Shown here piece by piece: positions 21,920 to 23,547 of a DNA stretch of 23,547 nucleotides. The stretch is from an uncultured Collinsella sp. (GTDB lineage: Bacteria; Actinomycetota; Coriobacteriia; Coriobacteriales; Coriobacteriaceae). Each line of letters opens with the position of its first letter. The stretch's first letter is position 1. Made by a program: the position numbers and the translations under genes. Location: assembly GCA_905197665.1 (NCBI GenBank), contig CAJJZP010000026.1, forward strand, positions 1-23,547, written 5' to 3'. Under the pieces are notes generated by a model. That model was given only the letters and a program-made list of their open reading frames with translations, ran no database searches and was not told where the DNA came from.

Positions 21920-22354
21920 CTAACTCTCCCAGCCGGCGCGGATTGTTGTTATGACATCGCCTAGGCGCTGGCCGAGGGCTGACAGATGTTGGAGCACTTC
22001 GCCGGGCGAAGCACCGTTGAGGATGCAGGTGAGCGCATACGAGACCAAGAAAATCGCCGCAAGTCCTAGCGGAATGAGCACGATCATCGCCAATGTGCGC
22101 AGGCGCTGGCCCACGCGGCGACGACGCGCACGACGCTTGTCGAACGCGAGCTCCTGCGCATATGAATCTTGCTGTACGGAATAGGCCTCTGGTGCCGATT
22201 CGCACCCGGGCACAGCTGCAGGTACAGCAGCGGGCACGACATTTTGCGCAAAGGGCTGGACTGCCGCCCCTTGCATTTGCATCTCCATGAGTCGTTGCTG
22301 CTGGCGCAACATGCGCTCGGCTTGTTGCTGCGGAGTCTCAAGAAACAGATCCAT
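21920..22354 (-). CDS. Small uncharacterised single-pass membrane protein
   Basis: The family is not recognised. The 144-residue protein has a Gln-rich amino end (TPQQQAERMLRQQQRLMEMQ, about 7-26), an Ala/Pro/Val-rich stretch, and a basic cluster KRRARRRR (73-80). A single membrane helix (about 88-111, LAMIVLIPLGLAAIFLVSYA) and a short amphipathic C-terminal segment follow. The basic cluster before the helix predicts a cytoplasmic amino end. The start at 22354 has GGAGG five bases upstream; a TTG start four codons earlier is possible but lacks a site. It stands alone between the nucleotidyltransferase operon and another membrane protein. Confidence 0.65.
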   Translation of the reverse strand: MDLFLETPQQQAERMLRQQQRLMEMQMQGAAVQPFAQNVVPAAVPAAVPGCESAPEAYSVQQDSYAQELAFDKRRARRRRVGQRLRTLAMIVLIPLGLAAIFLVSYALTCILNGASPGEVLQHLSALGQRLGDVITTIRAGWES

Positions 22355-22605
22355 GCTGGCCTCCAAAATCGGAGCATTCGACGCTTACGACCAGCATCCC
22401 GCACCGCCATGACCGCGACAACGCAATCGCCGGCAATAGCCACAAAGTTTCTTTTGCTCAAAAGCTGTCGAAAAGCTCAACAACTCCCCTACCAGCACTT
22501 TCTCTGAGCTTTTTTCGCCATCAATCTTTTGGACTTCCGCCTTTACGCCAACTGACCAAAATCTAACCAAAAGCTTGACGAAAAATGTGGAAACAGGGAC
22601 CCATA

Positions 22606-22636
22606 CAAAAACGTGCCGCCCCCAAAAGGGGGGCAC
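22606..22636 (-). terminator. Terminator after the four-helix membrane protein gene
   Basis: On the minus strand GTGCCCCCC and GGGGGCGGCAC (plus 22613-22636) pair around a TTTT loop, with one bulged base, and are followed by GTTTTTG. An almost identical, perfectly paired copy stands at 23443-23466. Confidence 0.8.
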
Positions 22637-22647
22637 GCAATCTTTAA

Positions 22648-22681
22648 TATCAGCTTTTCTGTAGCGAGCACGCAGCGACCC
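22648..22681 (-). repeat. Conserved 3' block, copy 1
   Basis: A 34-base block, starting TATCAGCTTTTCTGTAGCGA on the plus strand, lies between the membrane protein's stop codon and its terminator. It closely matches 23477-23510, with a handful of differences by eye. In both places the block precedes the same terminator hairpin at the same distance. Confidence 0.65.
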
Positions 22682-22712
22682 GAAGCCGGAGCGTGGGGCG
22701 GCGGCGGGGGGA

Positions 22713-23345
22713 TTACATGCCTGCGAGACCTCGAGCTGCGGTGGCGCACATAAACGCCAGGACCAGAATCACGAGCGAGCCCGCGATGTCTGCCAGCACG
22801 CCCATTGCACGGCGTTCAAACAACCAGCTCTCAAAGTGCGGGGCGACGTTGCGCCAAACACGCCACAGCAAGATGCCCATACCGATGACGCCCGGGATAT
22901 TGAGCAGTAGGATCTCGGAGCACAAAAGACCGATCAGGTTGCCGGCGGCAAAGCCCGCATCGCCCTCGCAGTATTTGCGATAAATCATGTACAGCATGTA
23001 CGCCACAAACGGCTGCAAGCACGCAGAAATAAACGTGATCACCATCGAGGGCTCCTGCGAAAAGACCTTGGTGAGTTTATCGACACTCGTGGCGTCCTTC
23101 GAAGCTAAGAATAAACCGATAACCACAAGGGGCACCACGCCCAAAATTACCTCGACCAGAGTAAACAACTTGGCAGTCAAATCCTCACTAGCCGAATTCA
23201 AATGAGGCGCCCACTCAGGATGAGCATGCGCGCCGACTTTCTTGTCCTTCTCAGCACGATCGGCCTTTTTACCCTCGGCAACCCGACGACCTGGATCCTT
23301 GCGAGTTCCCGCCGCAGCAACCCGAGCCCGAGACTTCTTACCCAT
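22713..23345 (-). CDS. Uncharacterised multi-pass membrane protein
   Basis: The family is not recognised. The 210-residue protein opens with about 45 very basic residues (GKKSRARVAAAGTRKDPGRR and onward), likely disordered and cytoplasmic. Four hydrophobic segments follow at about 65-82, 98-118, 130-156 and 180-205, by eye. The second contains FVAYMLYMIYRKY and the third LLLNIPGVIGMGILLWRVW. The start at 23345 was taken over the in-frame ATG at 23360, because GGGG then lies at usable spacing; the site is weak. It has its own terminator and is an isolated gene. A role cannot be assigned. Confidence 0.68.
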   Translation of the reverse strand: MGKKSRARVAAAGTRKDPGRRVAEGKKADRAEKDKKVGAHAHPEWAPHLNSASEDLTAKLFTLVEVILGVVPLVVIGLFLASKDATSVDKLTKVFSQEPSMVITFISACLQPFVAYMLYMIYRKYCEGDAGFAAGNLIGLLCSEILLLNIPGVIGMGILLWRVWRNVAPHFESWLFERRAMGVLADIAGSLVILVLAFMCATAARGLAGM

Positions 23346-23437
23346 ACAAAAACACCCCATCAGGTAGTAGATAAACTAAAAGTCGCCACCCAGTGTACCC
23401 CACCCATGAACGCTGCCGTCCCAACCAGCCCCCACAC

Positions 23438-23466
23438 AAAACGTGCCGCCCCAAAAGGGGCGGCAC
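23438..23466 (-). terminator. Terminator for a gene beyond the right edge
   Basis: A perfect 10-bp stem, GTGCCGCCCC with GGGGCGGCAC (plus 23443-23466) and a 4-base loop, is followed on the minus strand by GTTTTGTG. No gene that it could end lies inside the window, so it serves a minus-strand gene to the right. Confidence 0.8.
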
Positions 23467-23476
23467 ACAAACTTCT

Positions 23477-23510
23477 TATCAGCTTTTCAGTAACGAGCAC
23501 GCGACGACCC
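23477..23510 (-). repeat. Conserved 3' block, copy 2
   Basis: This is the second copy of the block at 22648-22681, again just ahead of the terminator hairpin. The remaining bases to 23547 are too few to show the gene that must end to the right; TAG is possible near 23533-23535 on the minus strand. Confidence 0.6.
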
Positions 23511-23547
23511 AAAGCGGGCCGGGAGGGCCGGACTACCTTCCCTCAAC

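Larger units (their letters stand above)
22355..22712. other. 358-base intergenic region
   Basis: This gap holds the terminator and conserved 3' block of the gene to its right (22606-22681) and the leader of the small membrane protein. In between, ACCAAAA occurs at 22555-22561 and 22566-22572, an 11-base direct repeat that would put two sites on one face of the helix. GAGCTTTT-like blocks also recur between about 22450 and 22515. I see no convincing -10 box and no small gene. The open frame at 22385-22636 runs through the terminator and lacks family features. Confidence 0.5.

Noticed and set aside
22385..22636. Open frame of 83 codons in the 358-base intergenic gap
   Set aside because: It starts inside a terminator, has no family match I can recognise, and reads a Cys/Arg/Gly-rich end unlike a real protein.

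Overview
The window looks like chromosomal DNA from a high-GC gut actinobacterium of the class Coriobacteriia, most likely Collinsella. This is inferred from the protein style, the AAAGGAG-type ribosome sites, the mannose-family PTS, and short palindromic repeats with a GGGACAG core scattered between genes. I could not run a taxonomic search. All but one of the genes read on the minus strand; the exception is a GntR regulator at 9483-10205.

Left part (1-10.9 kb): a sugar-uptake and regulation block. A GntR/UTRA repressor and a YitT-type membrane protein are followed by a transcription unit, read right to left, for a mannose-family PTS (IIAB, IIC, IID) and a FraB/FrlB-like SIS sugar-phosphate deglycase. 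A HAD phosphatase follows behind a terminator. Upstream lie an EamA/DMT exporter, a second SIS deglycase paralogue and a second, divergent GntR regulator. A PTS that phosphorylates its substrate next to a FraB-like deglycase points to use of Amadori compounds such as fructoselysine or glucoselysine. An AT-rich CGTTATA/TATAACG motif recurs in three promoters here, so a common regulator is likely.

Middle part (10.2-20.7 kb): housekeeping genes with short gaps: a GNAT acetyltransferase, a threonine aldolase-like PLP enzyme, a PAP2 phosphatase, Mfd, endonuclease III, an ABC exporter half-transporter and RmuC. Mfd, Nth and RmuC make this a DNA-repair neighbourhood.

Right part (20.7-23.5 kb): accessory genes. 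A translationally coupled pair of visibly lower GC encodes an AbiEii/DUF6036-like nucleotidyltransferase and a protein with a C-terminal helix-turn-helix. It resembles a toxin-antitoxin or defence module and is the best candidate for an undescribed system. Two uncharacterised membrane proteins follow, and a duplicated 3' block with terminator.

The repeats matter here. Three copies of a 35-44 bp imperfect palindrome are present. Two of them supply the stop codon of the gene they follow, and two bracket the HAD gene in inverted orientation.
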